From the NCBI GenBank assembly GCA_965212195.1, contig CBDBUW010000017.1, positions 372,001 through 436,000 of the forward strand: a stretch of 64,000 nt of DNA, given 5' to 3'. Positions 1 to 9,215 of this stretch are shown here, in pieces. A program made the translations under genes and the position numbers. Every line of letters begins with the position of its first letter. The first letter of the stretch is position 1. This DNA is from JAJCYK01 sp965212195. Its GTDB lineage: Bacteria > Bacteroidota > Bacteroidia > Cytophagales > Cyclobacteriaceae. Below the pieces are notes generated by a model. The model was given only the letters and a program-made list of their open reading frames with translations. It was not told the origin of the DNA and did no database searches.

Positions 1-1
1 G

Positions 2-283
2 CAAAAGAAGGCGGCAGAACACAATTACAAGTTCCCCTACCTCAGCGACAAAGAGCAGCGTCTAACAGAGTTACTGGGAGCTCAACGAACCCCGGAGGCA
101 TTTTTGCTGAAAGCTACGGATTTCGAGTTGCTTTATCGAGGGGCTATTGACGACAATCCTCAAGCGCCGGCATATGTAGAATCTCCATATTTGGTGCAGG
201 CTATTGATCAGGCCCTGAGCGGAGATGAAACAACCCCCAAAAAAGTGAAAGTAATTGGCTGTATGATTAAAAAAGGGAGCTAG
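2..283 (+). CDS. Redoxin / thioredoxin-family protein, C-terminal fragment
   Basis: Only the last 93 residues lie in the window; the frame enters at base 2 and ends with TAG at 281-283. The visible part contains a RGAIDDNPQ block, a YLVQAIDQALSG helix and the ending VIGCMIKKGS. The IDDNP turn followed by a C-terminal GCxIK is typical of AhpC/TSA-like redoxins of Bacteroidetes (family knowledge). The active-site cysteines would lie further upstream and cannot be checked. The stop codon sits in a CTAG shared with the stop of the opposite gene, so the two genes overlap tail to tail by 4 bases. Confidence 0.7.
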   Translation, partial: QKKAAEHNYKFPYLSDKEQRLTELLGAQRTPEAFLLKATDFELLYRGAIDDNPQAPAYVESPYLVQAIDQALSGDETTPKKVKVIGCMIKKGS

Positions 284-1140
284 AGTCTCTCCCACTCTTC
301 CGACAGGGTGTTTAACAGGATCTTTACTTCTTCTACTTTTTGGGGATCCCCCACTTTTTCAAAGCTAATGGTCAAACTCCGTAAAACCCGCTTCACCGTT
401 TCCAAGTTACTGCAAGGATCATAGTAGGTATCCTTAGGTGTCAAATTCAAATGTCCTAGATAATTGTCAATGTCTGATTTGGAAAATATCAACCCCCGGT
501 TGAATACGTTTATATAGAACTGAGTTTCGGAAGATTTATACACCAGAATAAACAGATTGGGCAAATTGACTCCATACACGGGAAGCTTTAGCTTCTGGGC
601 CACCAACATGTAGATTATACACAACGAGGTGGGGTTCCCTTTCTTGGACTCCAATACGATATTGATCATACTGTTGCTGGGGCTGTGAAAATTTTTGGTA
701 TTAGCCCCAAACTTCAGCTTGCTAAAAAACACACTGTTGAGCAGTTTGATCTTATCAAAAGGATGCACCTCCGGCTTGAACTCCAGCCAGGCCTCATAAT
801 AGACCTGCTCCAGGTCGCTTTTTAACTTCTCCAGTTCCAGGTCCGGGTATTGGTAGGTAGCTATCAGCCACATACCCTCCAGGAGATCCATATCACCCTT
901 TTTCCAATCGGTTAAACGCCCTCTCAGAGTATCGAACTGCAAGGTGTGGATTAGCTCCTCCAACCTTTTTTGTACTACAGGATTGAAGTTCTGCTCCCAT
1001 TCCTGCTCCAGAAAAGGGACTATGGCTCCACCTAAAGAAATAAGCTTCTGCTCAATCTGGTGCAGAATATCGGTATCCTCCTCGTCCAATAGTGAAACCA
1101 GAGCCTTTAACTCTTTTTCATTCAGTTCTTCCTCAGCCAT
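280..1140 (-). CDS. SirB1-like transglutaminase-fold family protein
   Basis: A 286-residue protein with an ATG start. After an acidic helical N-terminus of about 150 residues comes the core block GNPTSLCIIYMLVAQKLKLP (about 167-186) followed by GVNLPNLFILVY. This matches the SirB1/transglutaminase-like core, where family members usually read GNP-S-L then GVN-PGHF. The His of PGHF is replaced (PNLF), so a cysteine-protease-like active site looks incomplete and the protein is more likely a binding or scaffold protein. The biochemical role is unknown. It lies 8 bases downstream of the carboxylase gene on the same strand and could be co-transcribed with it. Confidence 0.75.
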   Translation of the reverse strand: MAEEELNEKELKALVSLLDEEDTDILHQIEQKLISLGGAIVPFLEQEWEQNFNPVVQKRLEELIHTLQFDTLRGRLTDWKKGDMDLLEGMWLIATYQYPDLELEKLKSDLEQVYYEAWLEFKPEVHPFDKIKLLNSVFFSKLKFGANTKNFHSPSNSMINIVLESKKGNPTSLCIIYMLVAQKLKLPVYGVNLPNLFILVYKSSETQFYINVFNRGLIFSKSDIDNYLGHLNLTPKDTYYDPCSNLETVKRVLRSLTISFEKVGDPQKVEEVKILLNTLSEEWERL

Positions 1141-1148
1141 ACTTACTT

Positions 1149-2777
1149 TTAAGTTTGGATAACTCCTACATTGTACCTCTCTTGCAAAGGGGCATGATTG
1201 GCCGCTTCAATCCCCATGGAAATTACTTTTCTGGTTTCCAAAGGATCAATAACTCCGTCTACCCACAAGCGGGCCGCTGCGTAATACGGACTTAATTGCC
1301 GATCGTAACGATCCGTGATCTCTTTAAGATACTCTTTTTCTTGTGCTTCCGTAAGAGGTTGTTCAGCTGACTTGGCGGCAGCTACTTTAATCTGCAGAAG
1401 GGTTTTAGCAGCCGAAGCTCCGCTCATCACTGCCATTTGGGCGGTAGGCCAGGAATAGATCAGTCTGGGATCGTAGGCTTTGCCACACATAGCATAATTA
1501 CCCGCTCCATAAGAGTTGCCAATGACGATAGTAAACTTCGGAACCACCGAATTGGCCATGGCATTAACCATTTTGGCCCCGTCCTTAATTATACCCCCGT
1601 GTTCCGCGCGACTGCCCACCATAAAGCCGCTTACATCTTGCAAAAACACCAGAGGGATCTTGCGCTGATTGCAATTCATGATGAAGCGGGCCGCTTTATC
1701 GGCACTATCGGAATAGATCACGCCGCCCATGCGCATCTCTCCTTTCTTGGTTTTTACCACTTTTCGTTGATTCGCCACTATTCCTACCGCCCAGCCATCT
1801 ATGCGCGCCGTACCGCAAATTAAGGACTTTCCATAACCCGCTTTGTACTCAGAAAATTTTGATTCATCCACCAGGCATTTGATCACTTTGATGGTATCAT
1901 AAGGCTTGACCCTTTCGCGGGGCAGTATACCATACAAACTTTCCGGATCTTCTGCGGGATCCAAAGCATTTTCCCGATTGAAACCGGCTTTGGGGAATTC
2001 ACCCAATTTGCTGAAAATGTCCCTGATAGCATCAAGACATTCTTGGTCGTTAGCGTACTTATTGTCCGTAACCCCAGAAATTTCACAATGTGTAGTAGCG
2101 CCGCCCAGGGTTTCATTGTCGATAACTTCCCCGATGGCCGCCTTCACTAAATACGATCCTGCCAGGAAGATTGATCCGGTTTTATCCACGATCATGGCCT
2201 CATCCGACATTATGGGCAAATAAGCTCCACCGGCTACACAACTGCCCATTATGGCGGCTACTTGAATGATGCCCATGGACGACATTTTAGCGTTATTGCG
2301 AAACTGACGTCCAAAATGCTCTTTATCAGGAAAGATCTCATCCTGCATAGGTAGAAACACTCCGGCACTGTCCACTAGGTAAACAATAGGAATTCTGTTC
2401 TCCATAGCCACCTCCTGCGCGCGCAGGTTCTTTTTAGCGGTTATGGGAAACCATGCTCCGGCTTTAACCGTAGCATCATTGGCTACAACTACGCAGGTTC
2501 TTCCAGAAATATATCCAATTCCTGTTACCACTCCCCCGGCGGGGCAGCCTCCGTATTCCTCATACATGCCTTCACCGGCAAATGCCCCTATCTCCAGAAA
2601 TTCACTGCTATCATCAATCAGATAGTCAATACGTTCTCTGGCTGTTAATTTTCCTTTCCGATGGTGTTTCTCAATACGCTTGGGCCCTCCTCCAAGCTTG
2701 ACTTGCTTTAGCTTCTCCTGTAATTGGCTTACCAGCTGCTTATTTTGGTCCTCGTTCTTGTTATACTCTAGATTCAT
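1149..2777 (-). CDS. Acyl-CoA carboxylase carboxyltransferase (beta) subunit, methylcrotonyl-CoA type
   Basis: A 542-residue carboxyltransferase that would move a carboxyl group from biotin to an acyl-CoA. Two crotonase-fold halves are visible: the N-half with the GKLTARERIDYLID signature, VYLVDSAGVFLP and AGGAYLP; the C-half with FLQDVSGFMVG, GNSYGAGNYAMCGKAYDPR and SWPTAQMAVM. The GxYGAGNYxMCGRAY form and the absence of the AYGGAYD form favour the methylcrotonyl/geranyl-CoA branch (leucine breakdown) over propionyl or acetyl. Length fits the family. No biotin carboxylase subunit is adjacent, so its partner must be encoded elsewhere. The start ATG at 2775-2777 lies 23 bases after the MCE gene. 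Confidence 0.88.
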   Translation of the reverse strand: MNLEYNKNEDQNKQLVSQLQEKLKQVKLGGGPKRIEKHHRKGKLTARERIDYLIDDSSEFLEIGAFAGEGMYEEYGGCPAGGVVTGIGYISGRTCVVVANDATVKAGAWFPITAKKNLRAQEVAMENRIPIVYLVDSAGVFLPMQDEIFPDKEHFGRQFRNNAKMSSMGIIQVAAIMGSCVAGGAYLPIMSDEAMIVDKTGSIFLAGSYLVKAAIGEVIDNETLGGATTHCEISGVTDNKYANDQECLDAIRDIFSKLGEFPKAGFNRENALDPAEDPESLYGILPRERVKPYDTIKVIKCLVDESKFSEYKAGYGKSLICGTARIDGWAVGIVANQRKVVKTKKGEMRMGGVIYSDSADKAARFIMNCNQRKIPLVFLQDVSGFMVGSRAEHGGIIKDGAKMVNAMANSVVPKFTIVIGNSYGAGNYAMCGKAYDPRLIYSWPTAQMAVMSGASAAKTLLQIKVAAAKSAEQPLTEAQEKEYLKEITDRYDRQLSPYYAAARLWVDGVIDPLETRKVISMGIEAANHAPLQERYNVGVIQT

Positions 2778-2800
2778 GTATGAATTGATGTATTACGAGG

Positions 2801-3754
2801 TTATTCTTGCGAAGCACCGGAAGGTTCCGTGGATTTTTTTGAGCCTTTATCCTTCTTTCCGAATACTGAAAAATGTACGTATCGACCGGGGTTTTCTTTC
2901 ATATCTATGAACAGTTTGTCCAGATCTTCCATGGTCTGATTCATCTTGTTGTAAAGACCCTCGTCCTTTAACAGCAATCCCATGCTTCCCTCACCTTCAT
3001 TAATTAGCTGCAGGGTAGTGCCCAACTCTTCTACGGTATTGCGAGTAGAGGTAAGCATAGCCTCGAGCTCCAATTGATTTACACTATCAGCCACTTTATT
3101 CATCTTGCTCATTAAGGCTCCCAAACCTTCCTTCGGATCATTCAACTGAGTTAGGAGATTGTCCAGCTGCTTGCTCAAACCTTCAAGTTTGGAGGTTCCT
3201 TTGGCCAGGTTGCTGGAGGTGGCATTGAAATTGCCGATAATTTCATTGATACCATCTTCATTATTAGCAAGATTGGCCAAAATTGTATTCAGGTTTTGCA
3301 GGGTTACCTCCATGCGATCAACCACAGGTAGCGCGCTGTTACTTAAGGTCTCGGTAAATCCTTTGTCCAACTTTGCCATTAAAGTATCGCCATCCTGTAG
3401 TGGTGCTCCGGATTGTATGGAATCCAGATGTATTGCTTTTGTTCCCAGTAAATCGCTTTTGATAACAGCACGGGTGCGTGCCCCCAATACCTGATCATTA
3501 CTTATATCCAGCGACACCAACAACTGATTGTCACGACCTTGAAGTATCTCGATCTTACTTACCCGTCCCACGGAAAATCCGTTGATCATAACGGGGTTGG
3601 AGACATTCAAGCCATCGATGTTCTGGTATACTGCGTAGTAGGTGTTATTGGGAGACAGAAAATCAATGCCCTTTAAGAAATTGAAACCCAAATATAAAAT
3701 AGAGATAGAAATTACGGCCAGTAAACCAACTCGGAATTCTTTTGAAATTTTCAA
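2801..3754 (-). CDS. MCE/MlaD-family lipid-transport protein
   Basis: A 317-residue protein with one N-terminal membrane segment (about residues 9-28, GLLAVISISILYLGFNFLKG) and an MCE domain at about 38-115 with VMINGFSVGRVSKIEI. A long helical region (about 140-300) rich in L, N and Q follows, presumably coiled coil, and a charged tail. MCE proteins are the periplasmic substrate-binding part of phospholipid ABC transporters (MlaD/YrbD), anchored in the inner membrane. No permease or ATPase gene is adjacent. The first codon is TTG (3752-3754); I found no in-frame ATG just upstream. It lies downstream of the amidase on the same strand, in an envelope-related neighbourhood. Confidence 0.88.
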   Translation of the reverse strand: MKISKEFRVGLLAVISISILYLGFNFLKGIDFLSPNNTYYAVYQNIDGLNVSNPVMINGFSVGRVSKIEILQGRDNQLLVSLDISNDQVLGARTRAVIKSDLLGTKAIHLDSIQSGAPLQDGDTLMAKLDKGFTETLSNSALPVVDRMEVTLQNLNTILANLANNEDGINEIIGNFNATSSNLAKGTSKLEGLSKQLDNLLTQLNDPKEGLGALMSKMNKVADSVNQLELEAMLTSTRNTVEELGTTLQLINEGEGSMGLLLKDEGLYNKMNQTMEDLDKLFIDMKENPGRYVHFSVFGKKDKGSKKSTEPSGASQE

Positions 3755-3813
3755 ACCTGCGCAGTTTTCTTTGGTAAATAGAGGGCAAAAATTATGGGAG
3801 TAAATATAGGAAC

Positions 3814-4638
3814 TTAATTCGAAGATTCCATCTCTTCCTTATAATCCCTGATAGCCCTGAAAATTGCGGAAGCGATGTAACTTTGCTTCAGTTCGTCGTT
3901 TAAATCTTTCTCCTCTTTGGGGTTGGTAAGATACCCTGTCTCCACCAAGACACTAGGCATTGTGGTACGCCACAAAACCCAAAATCCGGCTTGTTTTACA
4001 CCCCTGCTACGACGTCCGGCTCGATTTTTGAACTGGTTTTCGATACTGGCTGCCAGTTTCAGGCTGTTTTCAACGTGAGCGTTTTGATACAACTCAAACA
4101 ATATGTGGGATTCGGGGCTTTTGGGATCAAATCCCTCATAGCGTTCCTGGTAATCTTCTTCCAGCAAGATCACCGAATTTTCCCGCTTGGCTACTTCCAG
4201 GTTACTCTTCGTCTTATGAGTACCCATTACGTAAGTTTCCGTGCCATATACGGATTTCGTGACCGCAGAAGCATTACAATGAATAGAAATGAAAACATCT
4301 GCATCATTTTTGTTAGCTATTTCAGCACGATCGTCCAGTTCGATGAACTTGTCGGATTTTCGAGTATAAATAACTTCAACGTCAGGTAAACGTTCCTTAA
4401 TGATATCACCTAGTTCCAAGGCAATTTTCAATGCGATATTTTTCTCCCGAGAGTACTTGCCACTGGTGCCGGGATCATGGCCACCATGGCCTGCATCAAT
4501 GACTACTTTCTGGACCTGGTTTTTACGAATAGAGTGGGGTCCGGTGTTGTTGAAAGAAGCCAGAACGAAGAAAAAAGAAAAAAATGATATTGTTACAATA
4601 TTCCGTAGCATCCTTCGCTTGTTATGCCCTAATACCAT
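3814..4638 (-). CDS. N-acetylmuramoyl-L-alanine amidase (Amidase_3)
   Basis: A 274-residue zinc amidase that cleaves the amide bond between MurNAc and the stem peptide. A hydrophobic N-terminus (IVTISFFSFFFVLASF) acts as signal peptide or anchor. The zinc-site blocks are visible in order: VVIDAGHGGHDPGTSG, the Glu of REKNIALKIA, FISIHCNAS, and the catalytic Glu in VLVETGYLTNPKEE. There is no extra peptidoglycan-binding domain. The start ATG is 4636-4638; an internal Met at residue 10 is a possible alternative. The gene diverges from lptD with about 46 bases between the starts, and precedes the MCE gene. Confidence 0.92.
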   Translation of the reverse strand: MVLGHNKRRMLRNIVTISFFSFFFVLASFNNTGPHSIRKNQVQKVVIDAGHGGHDPGTSGKYSREKNIALKIALELGDIIKERLPDVEVIYTRKSDKFIELDDRAEIANKNDADVFISIHCNASAVTKSVYGTETYVMGTHKTKSNLEVAKRENSVILLEEDYQERYEGFDPKSPESHILFELYQNAHVENSLKLAASIENQFKNRAGRRSRGVKQAGFWVLWRTTMPSVLVETGYLTNPKEEKDLNDELKQSYIASAIFRAIRDYKEEMESSN

Positions 4639-4659
4639 AAATTTACCAAAAAAAGAGAA

Positions 4660-4667
4660 TATTTTTG
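4660..4667 (+). promoter_or_regulatory. Putative lptD promoter -7 box (TATTTTTG)
   Basis: TATTTTTG matches the Bacteroidetes -7 consensus TAnnTTTG and lies 17 bases before the proposed GTG start of lptD, in the divergent gap. No clear TTTG -33 element is seen at 19-21 bases, so support is moderate. Confidence 0.45.
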
Positions 4668-4684
4668 TAAAACAAAAATGCCCT

Positions 4685-7441
4685 GTGAATAAAATAAAGG
4701 CAATTTATGGCGTTTGCCGGCTCCTTGCCCTGTTCATTGTCCTCAGCATTTTTAGTTTTCCAGCTTGGGGTCAAGAACCCGTAAATCCGGATCTACTGCC
4801 CTCAGCAGACACTTTGACCCCCGTAAATAACGTCGGTAATCCTCAAATTAATACAATTCCAACGGATACTTTACAGCTTGGTGATTCCACCCGGGTTCGT
4901 CCCCGTGGCGATATAAGTACTACTGTCAAATACTTTGCCAAAGATTCAATTATAATGGATCGAGTCAACGAGATCATCTATCTCTATGGGGATGCCAGGG
5001 TCAATTATGGGGATATACAGATAGAAGCCGCGGTTATTATTTTCGACCAACGGCGCAATCTCCTCTCGGCAGAATCAAGGCCCGATAGCACCGGAAAGGA
5101 AATGGGTAAGCCAATATTTACTCAGAGCGGGACGGTTTATGAGACTAAAGGGATGAAATACAATTTTAAGACCAGAAGGGCCATTACCTCCGGATTGGTG
5201 ACCGAGCAAGGCGAAGGGTATTTACACGGGCAACAGGTTTATAAAAATGAAGAGGATGAACTATTTGTAAACAGAGCCAAGTACACCACCTGTGAGCTTA
5301 CCCATCCCCATTTTGAAATTCGCTCCAAGCGACTAAAGCGCTCGGGACGCAATGTGATATCGGGACCTTTCAATCTATATATCAACGATGTGCCTACTCC
5401 TCTGGGATTGCCTTTTGGCATGTTCCCTGACCCGGAAACCCGGTCATCCGGGGTAATAGTACCCAGCTATGGGGAAGAGCGGCAAAGGGGGTTTTATCTT
5501 AGGGACGGCGGGTATTATTTTGATATTAATGAGTACGTCAACTTGCGACTGACCGGCGAGGTGTATTCTAAAGGGGGTTGGGGCACCAGGGTTCAAACTA
5601 ATTATCGTAAACGCTATGCCTACAATGGGGGTTTAAATTTCAATCTCACCAAACGTACTACGGGATTGGAGGGAGAGAACGAAGCCACCGATTTTAGTTT
5701 GAATTGGAGTCATACTCCGGTTAGCAAGGGTAACAGTCGTTTTAGCGGGTCAATTAATGCCGCTACCAGTACCTACAATCAAAACAACAACCTATCGGTC
5801 CAACAAAATATCAACGCTAACTTGAATTCCAGTATAAGTTATTCTAAAGTATTTGCCGGTACGCCTTTCAACATGACCATGAGTGCCCGGCACAATCAAA
5901 ACCTTACCACCAATATCGTGGATATAACCCTACCGGAACTCAGTGTCAACATGAACCGGCAGTCGCCCTTTAAGCGTTCCAATTTTGAACTTTTAAAGAA
6001 TTTCAGCTTCTCCTGGAACATGAATGCTCGCAATCGGATCACCAATAGTCCCACCCGTAGGGGTGCTAGTTTTGACATCGTCAATGCCGGGGAGCAAGTA
6101 GAGGACACCCTGTCCTTTAATTTTGAGAACCTGGGGACCTTATTGGAGAATGCCGAAAACGGAGCGCGACATCAGATCCCTGTATCCACATCCGCCAAAT
6201 TATTTAACTATTTCACCTTTAGCCCCAGCATAAATATTACGGAACTGTGGTATTTGAAAAAGCTCAACCATACCTACGATCCCATAGAAAAAGGAGTACG
6301 CATTGACACCTTAGACGGCTTTACAAACGCCACCACCTACAGTTTCGGAGCCGCATTAAGCACCCGCATCTACGGGACTTTCTTAATGAAACCCGGAAAG
6401 AAGGTGGAAGCCATCAGACATACCATCATCCCCACTTTGAGTTTTGGATATACTCCTGATTTTACTGATCCCAGTTTCGACTATTATCAAGACGTGCAGG
6501 TCGACTCGGCCGGAAATCGCCAGCTATTGTCACGGTATAACGGATTTGTTTTCGGCAGCCCCTCCCGGGGAAATAGCGGGTCGATCAGCTTTAACCTTCA
6601 GAATACCCTGGAGATGAAAGTGAAAACTAAAAACGACACTACAAAATCCACTAAAAAAGTTCATATCCTGAGAAATCTGGGGTTAAGTGCCAGTTATAAT
6701 TTAAGAGCGGACTCCTTTAATTTATCGGATATACGGATTTCTGCCACCACCAGCATTCTGGACAATCTCATTGATTTTAGCGCGGGACTAACTATAGACC
6801 CTTACATTTATAAGTTGAACGACATTACCATTGACGAAAACGGGGTACGGACGGTAGATCAAACCCAGATCAACGAATTTGCCTGGAACAACGGTCAAGG
6901 CCTGGGGCAGATCAGTTCTGCCAATTTTGCCTTTAATACCCGTCTGGACGCCAACACCCTTAGAGGAGAAAAATCCGACAGCCCGGTAACACCGGGATTG
7001 GACGATCCCAATCGGGATCTCAACGACCCCTCGGTGCTGCAGCGGGATGCGGAACTGGAATACATCCGGCAAAATCCTAACAAATACCTGGACTTTAAGA
7101 TCCCCTGGACCTTAAGAATTCAATACTCTTTGCGTTACAGCAAGATCGGGTTCCGGGATTCTGATATCACTCAAAGTTTAAGCTTTAGTGGTGACGTTAG
7201 TATTACTGACAAATGGAAACTGACCTACAATTCGGGGTATGATTTTCAACGAAAAGAATTTACACAAACCCGCCTGGGAGCCAGCAGAGACCTGCACTGT
7301 TGGAATTTAAGCTTTGATTGGGTGCCCTTTGGGCGTTTCCAATCCTACAATATTTCCATTAATGTAAACGCCCGAATCCTTCAGGATCTGCGCCTGCAAC
7401 GGCGTCGAACTTTCGTAGATGCCGGAGCTACTTTCAACTAA
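4685..7441 (+). CDS. lptD: LPS-assembly outer membrane protein LptD
   Basis: A long outer-membrane protein, 918 residues from the proposed start. A hydrophobic signal segment (LLALFIVLSIFSFPAWGQ) ends in a typical cleavage site. An OstA/LptA-like N-domain follows (about 60-170: IIYLYGDARVNYGDIQIEAA, GTVYETKGMKYNFKTRRA), then a GLPFGMFP block and a long region of alternating beta strands that would form the barrel. LptD inserts lipopolysaccharide into the outer leaflet. The frame stays open upstream to 4400, but that part is antisense to the amidase; GTG at 4685 just before the signal peptide is the best start. The 3' end overlaps lysS by 8 bases. Confidence 0.88.
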   Translation: MNKIKAIYGVCRLLALFIVLSIFSFPAWGQEPVNPDLLPSADTLTPVNNVGNPQINTIPTDTLQLGDSTRVRPRGDISTTVKYFAKDSIIMDRVNEIIYLYGDARVNYGDIQIEAAVIIFDQRRNLLSAESRPDSTGKEMGKPIFTQSGTVYETKGMKYNFKTRRAITSGLVTEQGEGYLHGQQVYKNEEDELFVNRAKYTTCELTHPHFEIRSKRLKRSGRNVISGPFNLYINDVPTPLGLPFGMFPDPETRSSGVIVPSYGEERQRGFYLRDGGYYFDINEYVNLRLTGEVYSKGGWGTRVQTNYRKRYAYNGGLNFNLTKRTTGLEGENEATDFSLNWSHTPVSKGNSRFSGSINAATSTYNQNNNLSVQQNINANLNSSISYSKVFAGTPFNMTMSARHNQNLTTNIVDITLPELSVNMNRQSPFKRSNFELLKNFSFSWNMNARNRITNSPTRRGASFDIVNAGEQVEDTLSFNFENLGTLLENAENGARHQIPVSTSAKLFNYFTFSPSINITELWYLKKLNHTYDPIEKGVRIDTLDGFTNATTYSFGAALSTRIYGTFLMKPGKKVEAIRHTIIPTLSFGYTPDFTDPSFDYYQDVQVDSAGNRQLLSRYNGFVFGSPSRGNSGSISFNLQNTLEMKVKTKNDTTKSTKKVHILRNLGLSASYNLRADSFNLSDIRISATTSILDNLIDFSAGLTIDPYIYKLNDITIDENGVRTVDQTQINEFAWNNGQGLGQISSANFAFNTRLDANTLRGEKSDSPVTPGLDDPNRDLNDPSVLQRDAELEYIRQNPNKYLDFKIPWTLRIQYSLRYSKIGFRDSDITQSLSFSGDVSITDKWKLTYNSGYDFQRKEFTQTRLGASRDLHCWNLSFDWVPFGRFQSYNISINVNARILQDLRLQRRRTFVDAGATFN

Positions 7442-9164
7442 CCCACTGCGCTACCTCTTCCGGGGTAGGGTTTTTAACCTCTTTCAGTTTCATTTTTTTG
7501 CGCATCCCGCAAACATCGTTGAACAATTTGTTGGGAGCTACTTCTTTTAAGGAATCGGTGGTGTGGTGCCCTAGCTTCTGCAAAATTGGAATTAATTCTT
7601 CACGCACTCCCATGGCCAAGTAATCGTCTTTACTGGCAACCTGCACTTTTGGTTCCGGTTTCATCTGAGGAAAAAAGATCACTTCCTGAATGGAAGGACT
7701 GTTAGACATGATCATGCACAAGCGATCTACTCCCACCCCTAAACCAGCCGTGGGAGGCATGCCGTACTCCAGGGCACGCAGATAGTCCTCGTCCAGCACC
7801 ATAGCTTCATCATCTCCTCTTTTGCCTAATTCCAATTGCTGCTCAAATCGTTCGCGCTGATCGATAGGATCATTAAGCTCCGAAAAAGCATTACAGATCT
7901 CCTTCCCGTTGCAAATGGCCTCAAACCTTTCCACCAGCCCTTCGTCAGTGCGGTGCTTTTTGGCTAATGGCGACATCTCCAATGGATAATCCGTTATAAA
8001 AGTCGGTTGGATCAGATGAGGTTCGCATTTTTCCCCAAAAATTTCATCAATCACCTTGCCCTTACCCATGGAATCTTCAAGAGGCACTCCCAGAGAGGCC
8101 GCAGTTGATCGCAATTTCTGCTCATCCATGGATGAAATATCTACTCCCGTAAAATGCTCTATGGCCTCGAACATAGTGTACCTTTTCCAGGGTCGCTTAA
8201 AATCGATAACCTGATCGCCCACCTGAACCTCGGTGGTGCCGTGTAGATCCAGGGCGGCCTTTTCGATCATCTCTTCCACTAGCTCCATCATCCACAGGTA
8301 ATCCTTATAAGCTACATATAACTCCACTTGGGTAAATTCGGGGTTGTGGAATCTGGACATACCTTCATTCCTGAAATCTTTAGCGAATTCATAAACTCCT
8401 TCAAAACCGCCTACTATCAAGCGCTTCAAATACAGCTCATTGGCTATGCGCAGATATAGGGTCATATCTAGGGAGTTGTGATGTGTTTTGAAAGGCCTGG
8501 CAGCCGCTCCCCCGTATAAGGGTTGTAAAACAGGTGTTTCCACTTCCAAATACCCCCGTCCGTTGAGATAGTTGCGAATGGAGTTAATGAGTTTAGTGCG
8601 TAGAATGAAAGTCTCTTTAACTTGAGGATTTACAATCAAGTCTACATACCGCTGGCGATACCGTTGTTCGGGATCGGTAAAAGCATCGTGCAGCTGTTTT
8701 TCACCCTGTTCGTTGACGGTCTCTTTTACAATGGGCAAGGGCCTCAGTGACTTGGAAAGCACCTTGAGGTCTTGTACATAAATGGATATCTCACCGGTCT
8801 GGGTGGTAAATACATATCCATTTATCCCAATAATATCTCCTATGCCCAGGACTTTTTTAAAAACCGTGTTGTAAAGTGTTTTATCCTCACCCGGACAAAG
8901 GTCATCTCGCTTCAAGTAAAGTTGGATCCTGCCGGTTGCATCCATCACCTCCGCAAAAGATGCCGAACCCATGATCCTGCGACTCATAATGCGACCGGCA
9001 AGCTGCACCTCCTTGAACTTCTCAGGATCTGTGGGAAAATCCTGGGCTATCTGCTTGGTTGTGGTGTTTACATCAAACATTTCAGCCGGATAAGGGTCCA
9101 CGCCCAAGTCCATTAATTGTTGACGTTCTTGTCTTCTTAATATTTCTTGTTCACTGAGTGGCAT
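7434..9164 (-). CDS. lysS: Lysyl-tRNA synthetase (class II)
   Basis: A 576-residue enzyme that charges tRNA-Lys. It has an N-terminal OB-fold (about 50-170, anticodon binding) and a class II catalytic domain with motif 2 (FAKDFRNEGMSRFHNPEFTQ) and motif 3 (GLGVGVDRLCMIM). LysRS enzymes usually end shortly after motif 3, near 505 residues; here about 72 more residues follow (505-576), with LPILQKLG-like and GMRKKMKL segments. The start is ATG at 9162-9164. Tail-to-tail overlap with lptD leaves no room for a terminator between them. Confidence 0.96.
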   Translation of the reverse strand: MPLSEQEILRRQERQQLMDLGVDPYPAEMFDVNTTTKQIAQDFPTDPEKFKEVQLAGRIMSRRIMGSASFAEVMDATGRIQLYLKRDDLCPGEDKTLYNTVFKKVLGIGDIIGINGYVFTTQTGEISIYVQDLKVLSKSLRPLPIVKETVNEQGEKQLHDAFTDPEQRYRQRYVDLIVNPQVKETFILRTKLINSIRNYLNGRGYLEVETPVLQPLYGGAAARPFKTHHNSLDMTLYLRIANELYLKRLIVGGFEGVYEFAKDFRNEGMSRFHNPEFTQVELYVAYKDYLWMMELVEEMIEKAALDLHGTTEVQVGDQVIDFKRPWKRYTMFEAIEHFTGVDISSMDEQKLRSTAASLGVPLEDSMGKGKVIDEIFGEKCEPHLIQPTFITDYPLEMSPLAKKHRTDEGLVERFEAICNGKEICNAFSELNDPIDQRERFEQQLELGKRGDDEAMVLDEDYLRALEYGMPPTAGLGVGVDRLCMIMSNSPSIQEVIFFPQMKPEPKVQVASKDDYLAMGVREELIPILQKLGHHTTDSLKEVAPNKLFNDVCGMRKKMKLKEVKNPTPEEVAQWVS

Positions 9165-9184
9165 GAGTGCGATGATTTAAGGAC

Positions 9185-9192
9185 CAAAATTA
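9185..9192 (-). promoter_or_regulatory. Putative lysS promoter -7 box (TAATTTTG)
   Basis: Read on the minus strand, TAATTTTG matches TAnnTTTG and lies 20 bases ahead of the lysS ATG, in the 51-base gap after proline dehydrogenase. Nineteen bases upstream is only GCTG, a weak -33 match. Confidence 0.5.
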
Positions 9193-9215
9193 GCTATTAT
9201 CCTGCATATAACAGC

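Noticed and set aside
4400..4684. Upstream extension of the lptD frame starting at ATG 4400
   Set aside because: It is wholly antisense to the amidase gene up to 4638 and encodes no signal peptide; a signal sequence starts right after GTG 4685.
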